Of a stretch of DNA of 64,000 nt, positions 45,717 through 55,165 are shown one piece after another (positions within the stretch are counted from its first letter, which is position 1; every line of letters starts with the position of its first letter). This DNA comes from Bernardetia sp963719525 (lineage in GTDB: Bacteria > Bacteroidota > Bacteroidia > Cytophagales > Bernardetiaceae). Both the position numbers and the translations under genes were made by a program. The stretch spans positions 3,038,001 through 3,102,000 of the forward strand of contig CAVRCG010000004.1 of the NCBI GenBank assembly GCA_963719525.1, written 5' to 3'. The notes below the pieces were generated by a model. The model ran no database searches. It was not told the origin of the DNA and worked only from the letters and a program-made list of their open reading frames with translations.

Positions 45717-45730
45717 TTGTCATAGAATTC

Positions 45731-45780
45731 AACGGCTTTTTTTATATGTATTGGAGGTTTGGAAGACCAACAAGAACGCA
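45731..45780 (+). repeat. Right half of the interrupted REP element
   Basis: AACGGCTTTTTTTATATG through AAGAACGCA is identical to 43411-43460. Beyond 45780 the two copies diverge. Confidence 0.9.
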
Positions 45781-45826
45781 CAGTTCGTTTGCCTTGTATT
45801 GATTTATAAAAAAAGAAAATTAGATT

Positions 45827-46828
45827 ATGCCTAAAAGTATATATTTGTTCTACTTATTAATGATATTATTTTTCTCCTTTTCTTTCTGCTCCTGTTTTGC
45901 TCAAACTGATTACGATTACGTAACTGATTTTATAGGTAAAATTCCAAAAAACACGAAAGAGATTATTGCTTGGGATTCCTATATCACAGATAAAGGAGAT
46001 ACCATAACGAAAGGAGTAAAATATTGGGAATACGATGAAAGAGGAAACATGATTTTCTGGGAGTATCCAGAACTACATTGTAGAATATCGAATGAATATG
46101 ATTTACAAAATAGAGTAATTTCTACTGATTATTACTGTGATGAGAGTTCTAATAATGGAATCACTTTTTATAGTTATCCTAGTAAAAATGTGGTTTTGAA
46201 ACAAATGAATGTTACAGGTTGGATATCTCTGGGAAGAACAGAATATCAATACAATAATAAAGGAAAAATAATTCGTATGGAATGGAAAGACTCTATTTAC
46301 GAACAAGCATATAATCCATACGATGTAGAATACGAAATCAATCATACTGTAACTGTCTATAAGTACGATAAGAAAGATAATTTGATAGAAAGAAACACAT
46401 TTGATTTACCAAACCTTACTACATTACAAACTACAAAATATACATATAACAAATACAACCAAGTAACCCGAGAAGAAACTAATACAAAACAAAATGATGG
46501 ACACTTTGATATTTTAGTTACAAAATACAATTACTACGCTTATTTGGAAGAAGGAGAAACAAAGCCAAAAATTTTCATAATAAATACAACTGAAATATCA
46601 GATTATTCTACAGAGTCTTTTATTAAAGAATATAATTATTATCAAAAAAACGTGATAGAAGTAGAAACTACAGAAACGCATACTTATCATGATGAGACCG
46701 ATAAAGGCAATTATCAGTTAATTTACAAAAATGAACGATTAATTCGCAAAAAATATTTTTCTACTCCCAAAAATAAAAAAAATAAAAAAATAACGGGTTG
46801 GACAGATTACCAATATATTTTTTATTAG
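45827..46828 (+). CDS. Exported protein with YD-repeat-like segments, unknown function
   Basis: The gene encodes 333 residues. A signal peptide (about 1-25, ending CSCFAQ; a cysteine near the end leaves a lipoprotein possible) is followed by tyrosine-rich beta repeats: VKYWEYDERGNMI, TEYQYNNKGKII, VYKYDKKDNLIERN, TKYTYNKYNQVT. These resemble the YD/RHS-type repeats found in toxin shells and in many small Bacteroidota exported proteins. There is no toxin domain at the C-terminus. It lies right after the IS110-interrupted REP element and is not affected by it. Confidence 0.65.
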   Translation: MPKSIYLFYLLMILFFSFSFCSCFAQTDYDYVTDFIGKIPKNTKEIIAWDSYITDKGDTITKGVKYWEYDERGNMIFWEYPELHCRISNEYDLQNRVISTDYYCDESSNNGITFYSYPSKNVVLKQMNVTGWISLGRTEYQYNNKGKIIRMEWKDSIYEQAYNPYDVEYEINHTVTVYKYDKKDNLIERNTFDLPNLTTLQTTKYTYNKYNQVTREETNTKQNDGHFDILVTKYNYYAYLEEGETKPKIFIINTTEISDYSTESFIKEYNYYQKNVIEVETTETHTYHDETDKGNYQLIYKNERLIRKKYFSTPKNKKNKKITGWTDYQYIFY

Positions 46829-47314
46829 AAAGCAGATGAAGAGTAAATTTTTTAGTGTGAACCACGCCCAGTTGGGAGTAGCCCCTCCAAGTCGATTTGA
46901 TTCTGTGATTCCAACGTGGTAAAAAAAATTAAGTCAAAAAATAGACTTTATCTAATTTAAAATAGTCTTTTTTTACGTTGATAAAATCACGTTGTAGGAA
47001 GTCTGCGACTACGACCTATCAGTTCATAAAGTCTTAGACTTGCAAGTTGAGTAGGTATTTTGTATTTAATTTTCACAGAATTACTTGAAAACACAAGTCT
47101 AAGACTTTCCAACTGATAGATCTTAGTCATAAGACTAAGCTCAACGAATAGTATCTGTACTTGGTATTGAATACATCAAGTTATTACTAATAATATTAAT
47201 ATAATATCACAAAACACCACAGAACAGAATTTTATAACATTTTCTATGATTCATTAAGCAAAAATTAGTAGCTTTACTTTTCTTTATCTATTTACTTCAT
47301 TTAACTTTTTACTA
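46829..47314. repeat. Gene-free spacer with several REP-like hairpins
   Basis: AACCACGCCC...CCAACGTGGT near 46860-46919 forms a hairpin around a GGGAGTAGCCCCTCC core. At 47000-47145, AAGTCTTAGACTT and AAGTCTAAGACTT, and CTATCAG and CTGATAG, form further inverted repeats. No gene seen. AGCTTTAC near 47268 might belong to the promoter of the next gene. Confidence 0.55.
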
Positions 47315-48925
47315 ATGAAATTGTACAATTACATTTTATTTTATGCTTTTGCGTTTTCTTGTTTTTTGCTTTCTACTTCTCTTTTCGCACAAATAAATAA
47401 CAATCCGTATGCAACTATAAAAATGGGTAAAGAATATTCTATTTCTCGTGGTGGAGAAATTGGTTCGATTGTAGGCTACGACGAAACAGGATTTTATCTA
47501 CTCAAATATGAAAGAAAAGGATTTTTTAGAGTAGAAAATTATCTTGAACATTATGATAATAACCTCAATCAACTCAAATCAGAAAAACTAGAACTAGAAG
47601 ATGATTATTCACTTGTCAGAATCAGTCAGTTTGATGGAAAGCTGTATTTGTTTTCAGAACTCTTAGACAAGAAATCAAAAGAAAAAACACTTTTTGTTCA
47701 GCAAGTTGATAATCAAAGTTTGAAATATAAAGGAGCAAAAAAACAACTTGCTCAAATCTCTTTCGAAGGAAAAAGTAGGTTTAATAGTGGTTCTTTTGGT
47801 TTTTCGGTAGCTAGAGATACTTCTAAAATACTAATTTATTATCAACTTCCTTATGAAAAAAAGGAAAATGAAAGATTTGGTTTTCACGTTTTTGATAATA
47901 ATATGAATTTGCTTTGGACAAAAGAAGTTACACTTCCTTACGAAGACAAACTATTTGGAGTAACAGATTATAAAATAGATAAACAAGGAAATGTTCATCT
48001 CTTAAGTATTCTCTACAAAGAAAAAGCACGTACAAAACGAGCAGGAAAGCCAAATTATTCGTATAAAATTTTGAGCTATTTGGAGGAAGGAAAAACAGTA
48101 AAAGAATACAATGTACAGGTAAAAGACAAGTTTTTTACAGACATGCAGCTTGCCATTGCTGATAATTATGATTTAATTTGTGCTGGTTTTTATTCTGATG
48201 TGGGGACGTTTAGTATAAAGGGAAGTTACTTTTTGACGATAGATAACGAGAGCAAACAGATAAAAACAAAAAGTTTTAAAGAGTTTGGTCTTGATTTTAT
48301 CACACAAGACATGACTGAAAGAAAACAGAAGAAAACAAAAAAACGAGCTGCAAAAGGAAAAGACGTAGAACTCTACGAATATGATTTACATGATATTATC
48401 ATAAAAGATAACGGAGGAGCTGTTTTGGTGGGCGAGCAGTTTTATATTCGTGAATCTACTATCCGAACTACAGGTGCAAACGGTCAGGTAAGCACAAGAA
48501 CTAACTATTATTACAATTATCACGATATTATTGCTATCAGTATTTCGCCTGCTGGAGAGATAGAATGGGCGCACAAAATCCCTAAAAGGCAAACCACTAC
48601 AAACGATGGAGGGTATTATTCTTCGTATGCTTTAGCTGTTGTGGGAGACAAACTTCAATTTGTTTTTAATGATAATGCTAGAAATATTTATGACAAAACC
48701 ATAAAAGAAGGAAAAGTGTATTCGTTTAGTTATAAAAATTTGGCTGTTGCTCTGAATACAGTAGATGCAAATGGAAAACAAGATCGAACTAGTCTTTTGA
48801 ATACGCCTAAAAAAGATGAAATTGTTCGTCCGAAAGTTTCTCTACAAGTTTCGAAGAATGAAATGATATTGTTTGCTAAACGAAAAAAGAAATATCAGTT
48901 TATCAAGATTACCTTTAAAGATTAA
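47315..48925 (+). CDS. Exported protein of unknown function
   Basis: The gene encodes 536 residues with a signal peptide (about 1-26, ending LFAQ). The mature part is made of repeated beta-strand segments with alternating DGKLYLFSELLD, GNVHLLSILYKE, GGAVLVGEQFYI and GDKLQFVFNDNA, suggesting a beta-propeller-like fold. It contains a lysine-rich insert (KKTKKRAAKGKD, about residues 338-349). No enzyme motif or T9SS domain was seen. Similar long exported proteins are common in Bacteroidota, without known function. Confidence 0.65.
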   Translation: MKLYNYILFYAFAFSCFLLSTSLFAQINNNPYATIKMGKEYSISRGGEIGSIVGYDETGFYLLKYERKGFFRVENYLEHYDNNLNQLKSEKLELEDDYSLVRISQFDGKLYLFSELLDKKSKEKTLFVQQVDNQSLKYKGAKKQLAQISFEGKSRFNSGSFGFSVARDTSKILIYYQLPYEKKENERFGFHVFDNNMNLLWTKEVTLPYEDKLFGVTDYKIDKQGNVHLLSILYKEKARTKRAGKPNYSYKILSYLEEGKTVKEYNVQVKDKFFTDMQLAIADNYDLICAGFYSDVGTFSIKGSYFLTIDNESKQIKTKSFKEFGLDFITQDMTERKQKKTKKRAAKGKDVELYEYDLHDIIIKDNGGAVLVGEQFYIRESTIRTTGANGQVSTRTNYYYNYHDIIAISISPAGEIEWAHKIPKRQTTTNDGGYYSSYALAVVGDKLQFVFNDNARNIYDKTIKEGKVYSFSYKNLAVALNTVDANGKQDRTSLLNTPKKDEIVRPKVSLQVSKNEMILFAKRKKKYQFIKITFKD

Positions 48926-48946
48926 TTTTTAATAATACACAGAACC

Positions 48947-48979
48947 AAAACGTCATAAAACTAATCTTATGACGTTTTT
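48947..48979. terminator. Bidirectional terminator between convergent genes
   Basis: AAACGTCATAA pairs with TTATGACGTTT, with an A tract on the left and a T tract on the right. It serves both the exported protein gene (plus) and the NTF2-like gene (minus). Confidence 0.85.
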
Positions 48980-48999
48980 CAATTTAAATAAGATTCTCT

Positions 49000-49572
49000 T
49001 CACAAGATAAATCGCATAGGCAATTTAAAGTCTTCTGTTTCTTCTTGCCAAATCATAGAATTAATTTTCCAATCTCCTCTTATCAAAAGTAATTCTATAC
49101 TCGCCATTCCTTTCTTGTTTTCAATGTTTGAATCATAATAACAAATTTCGAAACCTCCAAAACGCTGCGCAATATTTCCAAATTGTTCTACTTTATAATT
49201 GAGTTCTCGCACATAAAAAGGAGGGAAATCACTTTGCTGCATCTGCGAACGAAATAAACTAATAAACCTATCAACAGACAAACGGACAGGTTCGCCTAAT
49301 GTATTATTTGCCATCGTAGCCGAAACCGTAAAACAGTTTCTAAGCTCCTTCCAAATTGGCTTTTCACTTCCGTTATTTCCATAAAAAGACAAAACTCGGT
49401 ACATCTGTGCTACTCTAACATTTACATCATCGGTAGGAGGCATTATCTCTTCATTATCTTTCAAATTACCTTTTTCAATGCTTTTTTTTAGGTTACTAAT
49501 TTCAGTATTAGTCTGTTCTAAATCTTGCTTTATTCGCTCTAGAAGGTCTTTTTTTTCCAAAATTTTTGTCAT
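49000..49572 (-). CDS. NTF2-like protein with N-terminal coiled coil, unknown function
   Basis: The gene encodes 190 residues. Residues 1-40 are predicted coiled coil (LLERIKQDLEQTNTEISNLKKSIEKG). The rest resembles SnoaL/NTF2-like domains: a helix pair with VRVAQMYRVLSFYG, then strands ending GMASIELLLIRGDWKINSMIWQEET. That last pattern is common in NTF2-like proteins. Cytoplasmic; ligand unknown. Confidence 0.55.
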   Translation of the reverse strand: MTKILEKKDLLERIKQDLEQTNTEISNLKKSIEKGNLKDNEEIMPPTDDVNVRVAQMYRVLSFYGNNGSEKPIWKELRNCFTVSATMANNTLGEPVRLSVDRFISLFRSQMQQSDFPPFYVRELNYKVEQFGNIAQRFGGFEICYYDSNIENKKGMASIELLLIRGDWKINSMIWQEETEDFKLPMRFIL

Positions 49573-49975
49573 AATGATTTCGTTTTTGATGATTGAATAA
49601 GTGTAAGAAAGGAAGTGAGGAAACGTTAGTTTATTATATTAAAAAATTGCAATAATACTCAAAACATAACAGCTTTAATAAATATACAAAAAACTTTCTA
49701 TAGTACAAATTTCATGATTGAAAAGTTAGAAAGTAAAGTGTCAAATTGTTTTCAAACCTTATTTAGATGGATAGTGTTAAGTTACGAAACTAATAAAAGT
49801 AGGGTTGAAGTTGCTTTTTAAAGAACTTTGATAACATTTTTATTGTAAAATTGATTATCTTTCAATAGATTTACGAGTAATAGAACAACTTTCCAAATTA
49901 TTCACTACGTATTTTTAGTATACTCATTTTACGTAAAATAGAACTTATAGCATTAATTATAGAATAAAACTACCT
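49573..49975. other. Gene-free AT-rich spacer
   Basis: This 403-base stretch lies between divergent genes. Apart from general AT-richness and weak short inverted repeats (CTTTCTATAG with GAAAG) nothing convincing was seen. It presumably carries the promoters of both neighbours. Confidence 0.5.
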
Positions 49976-50566
49976 ATGTTAAACCTTCTCTTAGAAATCA
50001 GTGCAGCAGACAAATCTTTTTGGGACTATTCCTTCAAAATTGGAGATGTAATTCTTCTTCTTCTCCTTGGTTTTGGTGCGTATCAAGGTTATTTGAAAGG
50101 AATTATTGTAGAACTATTATCTTTGTTTGTCCTTATTTTTATTGTTTATTGGGTAATGACAGGTACTTATTTAGGCTTTAGTACGCTTGATCAAAATGAA
50201 TATATAGGAAAGTTTTCTAAAACCACTACCCCTTTTCTGACCTTTCTTATTATTACAATTCTGCTCACTCTTTTAATGGAATTTTTGGGAAATCTGGGAA
50301 GAAAATTTTTACGCTTTACACTTTTTGGCTCGGCAGATTCCTTTATTGGAGCCATTTTTAGCCTTATCAAGTACTGTTTTGTAGTAGGACTTATAATGGT
50401 TCTTTGCATTGATATTGGTCTTTTTCAAGAAGCAGAAATTAGAGAAAAATCTCTTCTTATGCCTTTAGTAATGGATGTCTTTGCTTACATCGTTGCTGTG
50501 CTTAGTGGAATAGGAGTAGAAATAGATGAATTATTGTTTGGTATAAAAAAATTACTTGAAAGATAG
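49976..50566 (+). CDS. CvpA family membrane protein
   Basis: The gene encodes 196 residues with four membrane segments (about 24-40, 44-62, 82-104, 120-145). The CvpA pattern is visible: GDVILLLLLGFGAYQGYLKGIIVELLSL at the start and a central GSADSFIGAIFSLIKYCFVVGL. CvpA homologues affect envelope homeostasis and colicin V production in E. coli; the exact role here is unknown. It is a single gene and is followed by a copy of the GCTGCGTAGC repeat. Confidence 0.88.
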   Translation: MLNLLLEISAADKSFWDYSFKIGDVILLLLLGFGAYQGYLKGIIVELLSLFVLIFIVYWVMTGTYLGFSTLDQNEYIGKFSKTTTPFLTFLIITILLTLLMEFLGNLGRKFLRFTLFGSADSFIGAIFSLIKYCFVVGLIMVLCIDIGLFQEAEIREKSLLMPLVMDVFAYIVAVLSGIGVEIDELLFGIKKLLER

Positions 50567-50608
50567 AATTTGAAATAAGAGTACATATAAAACTAAAAAA
50601 TAGCTTTT

Positions 50609-50641
50609 GGCTGCGTAGCTGCACAATGTTTATAGAAAATT
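50609..50641. repeat. Third copy of the GCTGCGTAGCTGC repeat
   Basis: GGCTGCGTAGCTGCACAATG followed by TTTATAGAAAATT matches the pair at 16534-16619 with a few changes. It lies between the CvpA gene and the end of the large helicase gene. Confidence 0.75.
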
Positions 50642-50657
50642 TCATTTCAAAATAGAA

Positions 50658-53600
50658 TCAAATCACTTTTCCATTCAAAAAATAATCTTTAGACCAAAAA
50701 AACTCTACTTTCCAACCTTTTTTCTCTAACAAAATCGGCAAATAAACGTGAAATTCTTTAGCAGAATAAACAGAATGATAACGCTCGTCATCAGTATAAA
50801 TGGCTGCAATTATTCCTCTATTTTGATTAAAATTGGTTGCAGAAAGCATAACCAAATCCATAACTGAAAATGTATTTTGAGAAAACTCAATTTCTGGATT
50901 TTGATTGCTTGAAATAATTGTACTTTTTAGATTTACAAAATAATTAGTTTCCGTTTTTTTACTTTCCTTTGTTTGTGTATTGCGAGCAACATTAATACTA
51001 TCTTCATTATTATCTTCAAAATTGATTTGATGCCAGCTTTTTCCTTCTGAAACAGAATGAGCAAACGATAAATATTTTTTCAGAAGTTGTGCACCTTTAC
51101 TGTGCGTTTCCAAAACTGGAAGCTGATGAGGAAAAATACTGCTAATCATAAAAATCTTTTCTCTAGCTCTACTAATGGCTACATTCAAACGGTTTTCTCC
51201 TCCTTGCTGACTCAATGAACCAAAATTTAGACGAAATTTTCCACTTCTATTTGGCGCATAACCAACCGAAAAAATAATTAAATCACGTTCATCTCCCTGT
51301 ACATTTTCAATGTTTTTGATAAATAAATCTTCTGGAATTGTTTTTAAATTTTGTTCCAACAAATCACGAATCAAGTTTTGCTGTTTTGCATTAAATGTAA
51401 TTATTCCAATAGATTTAGCTTTATTTCCTATTTCAGTTTTGTCATCTTTAATCAACTGTTTTACAAGTTCAACTACTTTTTCGGCTTCTTCTTGATTTTG
51501 ATTTTGATGCCACGTTCCGTTTACTTTCAAATATTCTATGGGTGTAGAATTTTGATATTCTTTAGCCATTTCTAAATCTGGAATAACTTTCAAACGATTT
51601 CCGTAAAAATGATAATTCGAAAAAGCGATTAATTCAGCAAAACGACTTCGATAATGTCCATTCAATTCGAAGGAAGGCAAGTAATTTTTACCCAAATCCA
51701 AAAACGAATCTACCTCTAAAGCTAATTTAGGATTTTCATACTTCTGATTATTTTGAACTTCTTGAATTTCGTCCTCATTAAATTCGTCAAAAATAAATTC
51801 ATCAAAATCTAATTTATCCAAATCCTCTTCCCAACGTGGTTGATACAAATCGTGTGGAGGAAGCTGTTTTTCATCGCCAGCAATAATACTTTGCTTGCCA
51901 CGATAAAGCGCAGGAATTCCTTTTTCAGCAAAACATTGAGAAGCTTCATCAAAAATTACTAAATCAAAATTTTGAATGAGTGGAAAAATAGCCGAAACAG
52001 TTTCAGGAGAAGCTAACCAACACGGCAAAAGATTAAAAATTTCGTCTGAATAATTCGCCAAAAGTTTGCGTAATGCCCAAATACTGCGTTTTTTCTTTAC
52101 TTGATGATGCAATTCTCTATACGTTATTCGATTTGCCAAACGATTAAATTCTATATCTTTATACGTTTTTTCTTTTACTTTTAAGCGCAAAATATCTGCA
52201 CTAATTTCCTGTTTTTGAGTAACCAAAACCTTCAAACGCTCCTCGTTTTCTTTCCAATTTTGAGAACCAACAGTCTGCAAAACTGGAAAACGTTTTTCAA
52301 GTTCTTTTATCCAACTAATCAAAATAGAATTATCAAAAAGTTTTTGAGTTTCGTTTTCATTCAGTTGATTATCGACAGTTTTTAAACTATCGGCTACCTT
52401 TAATTCTTCAATCGTCTTTAATTCTGCTTCCGAAAACTTGCTTTTTAATGTATCTAACTCTACTAATTTATCAAAATCTGAATTGATGGTAGATTTAATT
52501 TCGTTTATTTTTTCTAATTCATTTTGATTTAATAAAAGTTCGATTTGATTTTCTGTCAGGTATTTATTCCATCTTTTTTCCTCTGTTTCTACTTCTATTA
52601 ATAGGTTTGCAAAATCTTCTACAAACAAATTCAAATCTTGATATGTAATTTCTTTTTCTAAAAAAATACGACTGTATTCTATTAATTCTACTAAAAGCAA
52701 TTTCAAATCTAGTGCTTTTCGGTGCGTAGAAAACCAACTTTTGAGCCTATTCTTTTTGAGATTTATCGATGTTGGAGGTTCAGAAACCCATTCTATCAAC
52801 TGCATCGCAATCATTTTGAGTTCGAAACTATTGCGTTTGGTAATTTTTTTGAGAAGAAAATCTATATCTTTAATGGTATTTTCTCGGTTGTACTTTTCTA
52901 ATAATTCCTTTGAAAATTTCTCTGCTTTTGGTGCAGCCATTCGCTTCCATATCTTTCGGAAAAAATTCTGTTTTTGTTTTTTGTATTCTTCTACTAAAAA
53001 TTTGGCTTCTTTTAATTTTTCGTACTCTAAAAACTTTTCCATTCCTCCAAAATGAAAGTAACTCAACAAATCTTTTTCCTTTTCTGAAAGCCATTTTTTT
53101 TCTGCATTGGCAAACGAAGCTGCAATATTTTCTTTTTGAGAAACTTCTACATAATCAGTTAGCCATTCAGGTTTTTCGAATTCATAAAAACGACTTTCCT
53201 TAAAAATTTGCCACAACTGTTTGTCTTTCAGTTCTTTTACAGCTTGTTTCCATTGAGGAACTTTTTTAGACCATTGTTTCGCTTGCTCATAAGAAATAGT
53301 TTTGCCTAAAAGAGTAGAGAATTTCTCTGCAATCTGTTTTTTAAAATCTGGAATGTCTGTAAAAAGTGCTAAAATTTCTTTTTTATTATCCTCATCAAAA
53401 TTGGCAAAACTTCGCCTTTCTGACAAAATGTAAGTTGGATTATCGTAATTATTCTGAAGACGAATATAGGTTTTTAGATTTTTCTTGAAAATAGAAATAC
53501 CTCGTTGACGGCGAAGCCTCAACAACGGTTTTAATTCAATAGCAGAATCAAATTCATTATCAAATTCATCATCAAATCTAAAATTTTTAGCTTGCGAAAG

Positions 53601-55007
53601 TTCTATATGTTGTTTTTTCAAATCAGCACTAAAATACATTTCTTTAATTGATTTTCCTGCAAAATTTTCATCAAAAAAAGCAGTTCTGTATTCTTCAAAT
53701 TCGTTTGTAAGGCTATCAATTTCTCTACTAATTTTCAGAAAATTACGTTCCAAATGAATCGCATTTAGACTTTTATTTTGCTTTTCATATTTTTCTAAGC
53801 TCTCAATATGATTTTGAATTTGCTGATAAATTGCCTTTCTATCTTGCTTGAAATCGTGAACAAGGGCAATGAAATCAGAAATTTCGATTTCGTTTAATCT
53901 ATTCTGAACCACATCTAGAGCTGCTCTTTTCTGACAAACAACCAAAACTTTTTTTCCTTGCGCTACAAAATCACTTACCAAATTACAGATAAGTTGAGAT
54001 TTTCCAGTACCGGAATGACCCTGAACGACAAAAGAATTATTGTTTTTGACAGCTTTCAAAATCTTTTCCTGTGAAGCATCAAGAGCAAAGGGCGCAAAAA
54101 TTTCTTCTTCTAAAACAGGTTTTTGGAGTATATTATTTTTCAGAATTTCATCTTGAGCTTGAAGTTCATTAAAACCATTCAAATCGTCTAAATCTCCGTG
54201 AAAAAAATCTTCTAATTGTGGAGTCTTCTCATCATTTAAAAGTTTTTCATAATCTTGATACAAATACGAACCAGCTTGAGGAAAAAGTCCTAAAACGGCT
54301 TGAGAAACCAGTTTTAATTTTCCAGTTTCAAAAAGATTTGTAGCATCTTGTTTTGTTTGAGAGAAAAAAGGTAGAAGTTTTTGAGTAAATGTTTCTTGAT
54401 TAAAATTAATTTCTAATTCACTTTCCTCTAAATAATTATATAATTGTGTCAGAAATTCTAATGAATTATTCGGAAAATCTTCAAAGTTTTCTTCTAAAAT
54501 AATATCCGAAATTTCACTTTCATTAAAATGAGAATAAGCTAACAAAAGAGCTTTATTAAAACTAATTCCTGCATCAGAACGAGGCGAAAGTTCCCACTTC
54601 CTATTTTTAGATTCTAATTTTACAGGAAAAAATAATAACGGACAGCGTACAACCGTGTCATCGTGCAACTTTCCCTCAACAAATGGAAAACCGACATACA
54701 AATCATACGCACCACTTTCTTCGAAAATAGAATTAGTTTTCCTTTCGATTCCCTTTAGTTGTCGGCTGATTTTATTGGTTTTGCTATCTCTTGCATCTGA
54801 AATCTGACAAATCGGAATGCTTTTTTTAGAACCTGTATTGAGCAAACTTTCAATAATTGAAAAGGCAGATTTATTCAACAAAAAATCTAATTCATTTATA
54901 TCTAAAAATGAAGTGGTGTAGATTTTAGGAAGCCAAAGCGAACGGTTTTTTCCCGAAAGATTGGTCAGTCTGCGCTGGTAGATTTCTAAAAGTTTGTGTT
55001 TTTGCAT
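50658..55007 (-). CDS. Very large DUF4011-type superfamily 1 helicase
   Basis: The gene encodes 1449 residues. The N-terminal region (about 1-150, LTNLSGKNRSLWLPKIY ... RCPLLFFPVKLE) matches the DUF4011 module. Helicase motifs are split by a long helical insertion: Walker A GHSGTGKSQL (about 330), then about 600 residues of charged helices, Walker B LVIFDEASQ (about 1019), GDEKQLPPHD, NGHYRSRFAELI, VQGDERDLIIFS and NVAISRAREKIF. The last 120 residues resemble the endonuclease-like tail of these proteins but lack a clear active site. Such proteins occur in defence islands and as solitary genes. The function is not known. A REP-like sequence lies inside the coding region near 53500, in frame. 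Confidence 0.8.
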   Translation of the reverse strand: MQKHKLLEIYQRRLTNLSGKNRSLWLPKIYTTSFLDINELDFLLNKSAFSIIESLLNTGSKKSIPICQISDARDSKTNKISRQLKGIERKTNSIFEESGAYDLYVGFPFVEGKLHDDTVVRCPLLFFPVKLESKNRKWELSPRSDAGISFNKALLLAYSHFNESEISDIILEENFEDFPNNSLEFLTQLYNYLEESELEINFNQETFTQKLLPFFSQTKQDATNLFETGKLKLVSQAVLGLFPQAGSYLYQDYEKLLNDEKTPQLEDFFHGDLDDLNGFNELQAQDEILKNNILQKPVLEEEIFAPFALDASQEKILKAVKNNNSFVVQGHSGTGKSQLICNLVSDFVAQGKKVLVVCQKRAALDVVQNRLNEIEISDFIALVHDFKQDRKAIYQQIQNHIESLEKYEKQNKSLNAIHLERNFLKISREIDSLTNEFEEYRTAFFDENFAGKSIKEMYFSADLKKQHIELSQAKNFRFDDEFDNEFDSAIELKPLLRLRRQRGISIFKKNLKTYIRLQNNYDNPTYILSERRSFANFDEDNKKEILALFTDIPDFKKQIAEKFSTLLGKTISYEQAKQWSKKVPQWKQAVKELKDKQLWQIFKESRFYEFEKPEWLTDYVEVSQKENIAASFANAEKKWLSEKEKDLLSYFHFGGMEKFLEYEKLKEAKFLVEEYKKQKQNFFRKIWKRMAAPKAEKFSKELLEKYNRENTIKDIDFLLKKITKRNSFELKMIAMQLIEWVSEPPTSINLKKNRLKSWFSTHRKALDLKLLLVELIEYSRIFLEKEITYQDLNLFVEDFANLLIEVETEEKRWNKYLTENQIELLLNQNELEKINEIKSTINSDFDKLVELDTLKSKFSEAELKTIEELKVADSLKTVDNQLNENETQKLFDNSILISWIKELEKRFPVLQTVGSQNWKENEERLKVLVTQKQEISADILRLKVKEKTYKDIEFNRLANRITYRELHHQVKKKRSIWALRKLLANYSDEIFNLLPCWLASPETVSAIFPLIQNFDLVIFDEASQCFAEKGIPALYRGKQSIIAGDEKQLPPHDLYQPRWEEDLDKLDFDEFIFDEFNEDEIQEVQNNQKYENPKLALEVDSFLDLGKNYLPSFELNGHYRSRFAELIAFSNYHFYGNRLKVIPDLEMAKEYQNSTPIEYLKVNGTWHQNQNQEEAEKVVELVKQLIKDDKTEIGNKAKSIGIITFNAKQQNLIRDLLEQNLKTIPEDLFIKNIENVQGDERDLIIFSVGYAPNRSGKFRLNFGSLSQQGGENRLNVAISRAREKIFMISSIFPHQLPVLETHSKGAQLLKKYLSFAHSVSEGKSWHQINFEDNNEDSINVARNTQTKESKKTETNYFVNLKSTIISSNQNPEIEFSQNTFSVMDLVMLSATNFNQNRGIIAAIYTDDERYHSVYSAKEFHVYLPILLEKKGWKVEFFWSKDYFLNGKVI

Positions 55008-55017
55008 TTTTTATAGT

Positions 55018-55047
55018 GCGTGTCGCTCGTGAGGACAGGAGAAACGG
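55018..55047. repeat. Short dispersed repeat, copy 2 (first at 27592)
   Basis: GTGTCGCTCGTGAGGACAGG plus AGAAACGG lies just before the start codon of the large helicase gene, as the first copy does before trpE. This suggests a shared 5'-untranslated element or chance landing sites of one repeat. Confidence 0.6.
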
Positions 55048-55165
55048 TAAAGTATTTAAGTTGTAAAGTTATGAATTTCTATCTTTTTACTAGAATTGAA
55101 TTTGAAACTTATAAAACAATTTTTCGTTCTCTATTTAACAATACATTTTAATAAAAAAAACAAAA

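Larger units (their letters stand above)
44435..45730 (+). mobile_element. IS110-family element inserted in a REP palindrome
   Basis: The borders follow from comparison with the intact REP copy at 43365-43460: identity is lost after GAAGACCAAC at 44434 and regained at AACGGC from 45731. The ends are CTTTATATTAGC and TTGTCATAGAATTC, with no terminal inverted repeats and no target duplication beyond a shared C, as expected for IS110. About 275 bases of non-coding DNA precede the transposase gene and only 14 follow it, the arrangement of the IS110 group (bridge RNA at the 5' end) rather than IS1111. Confidence 0.92.
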
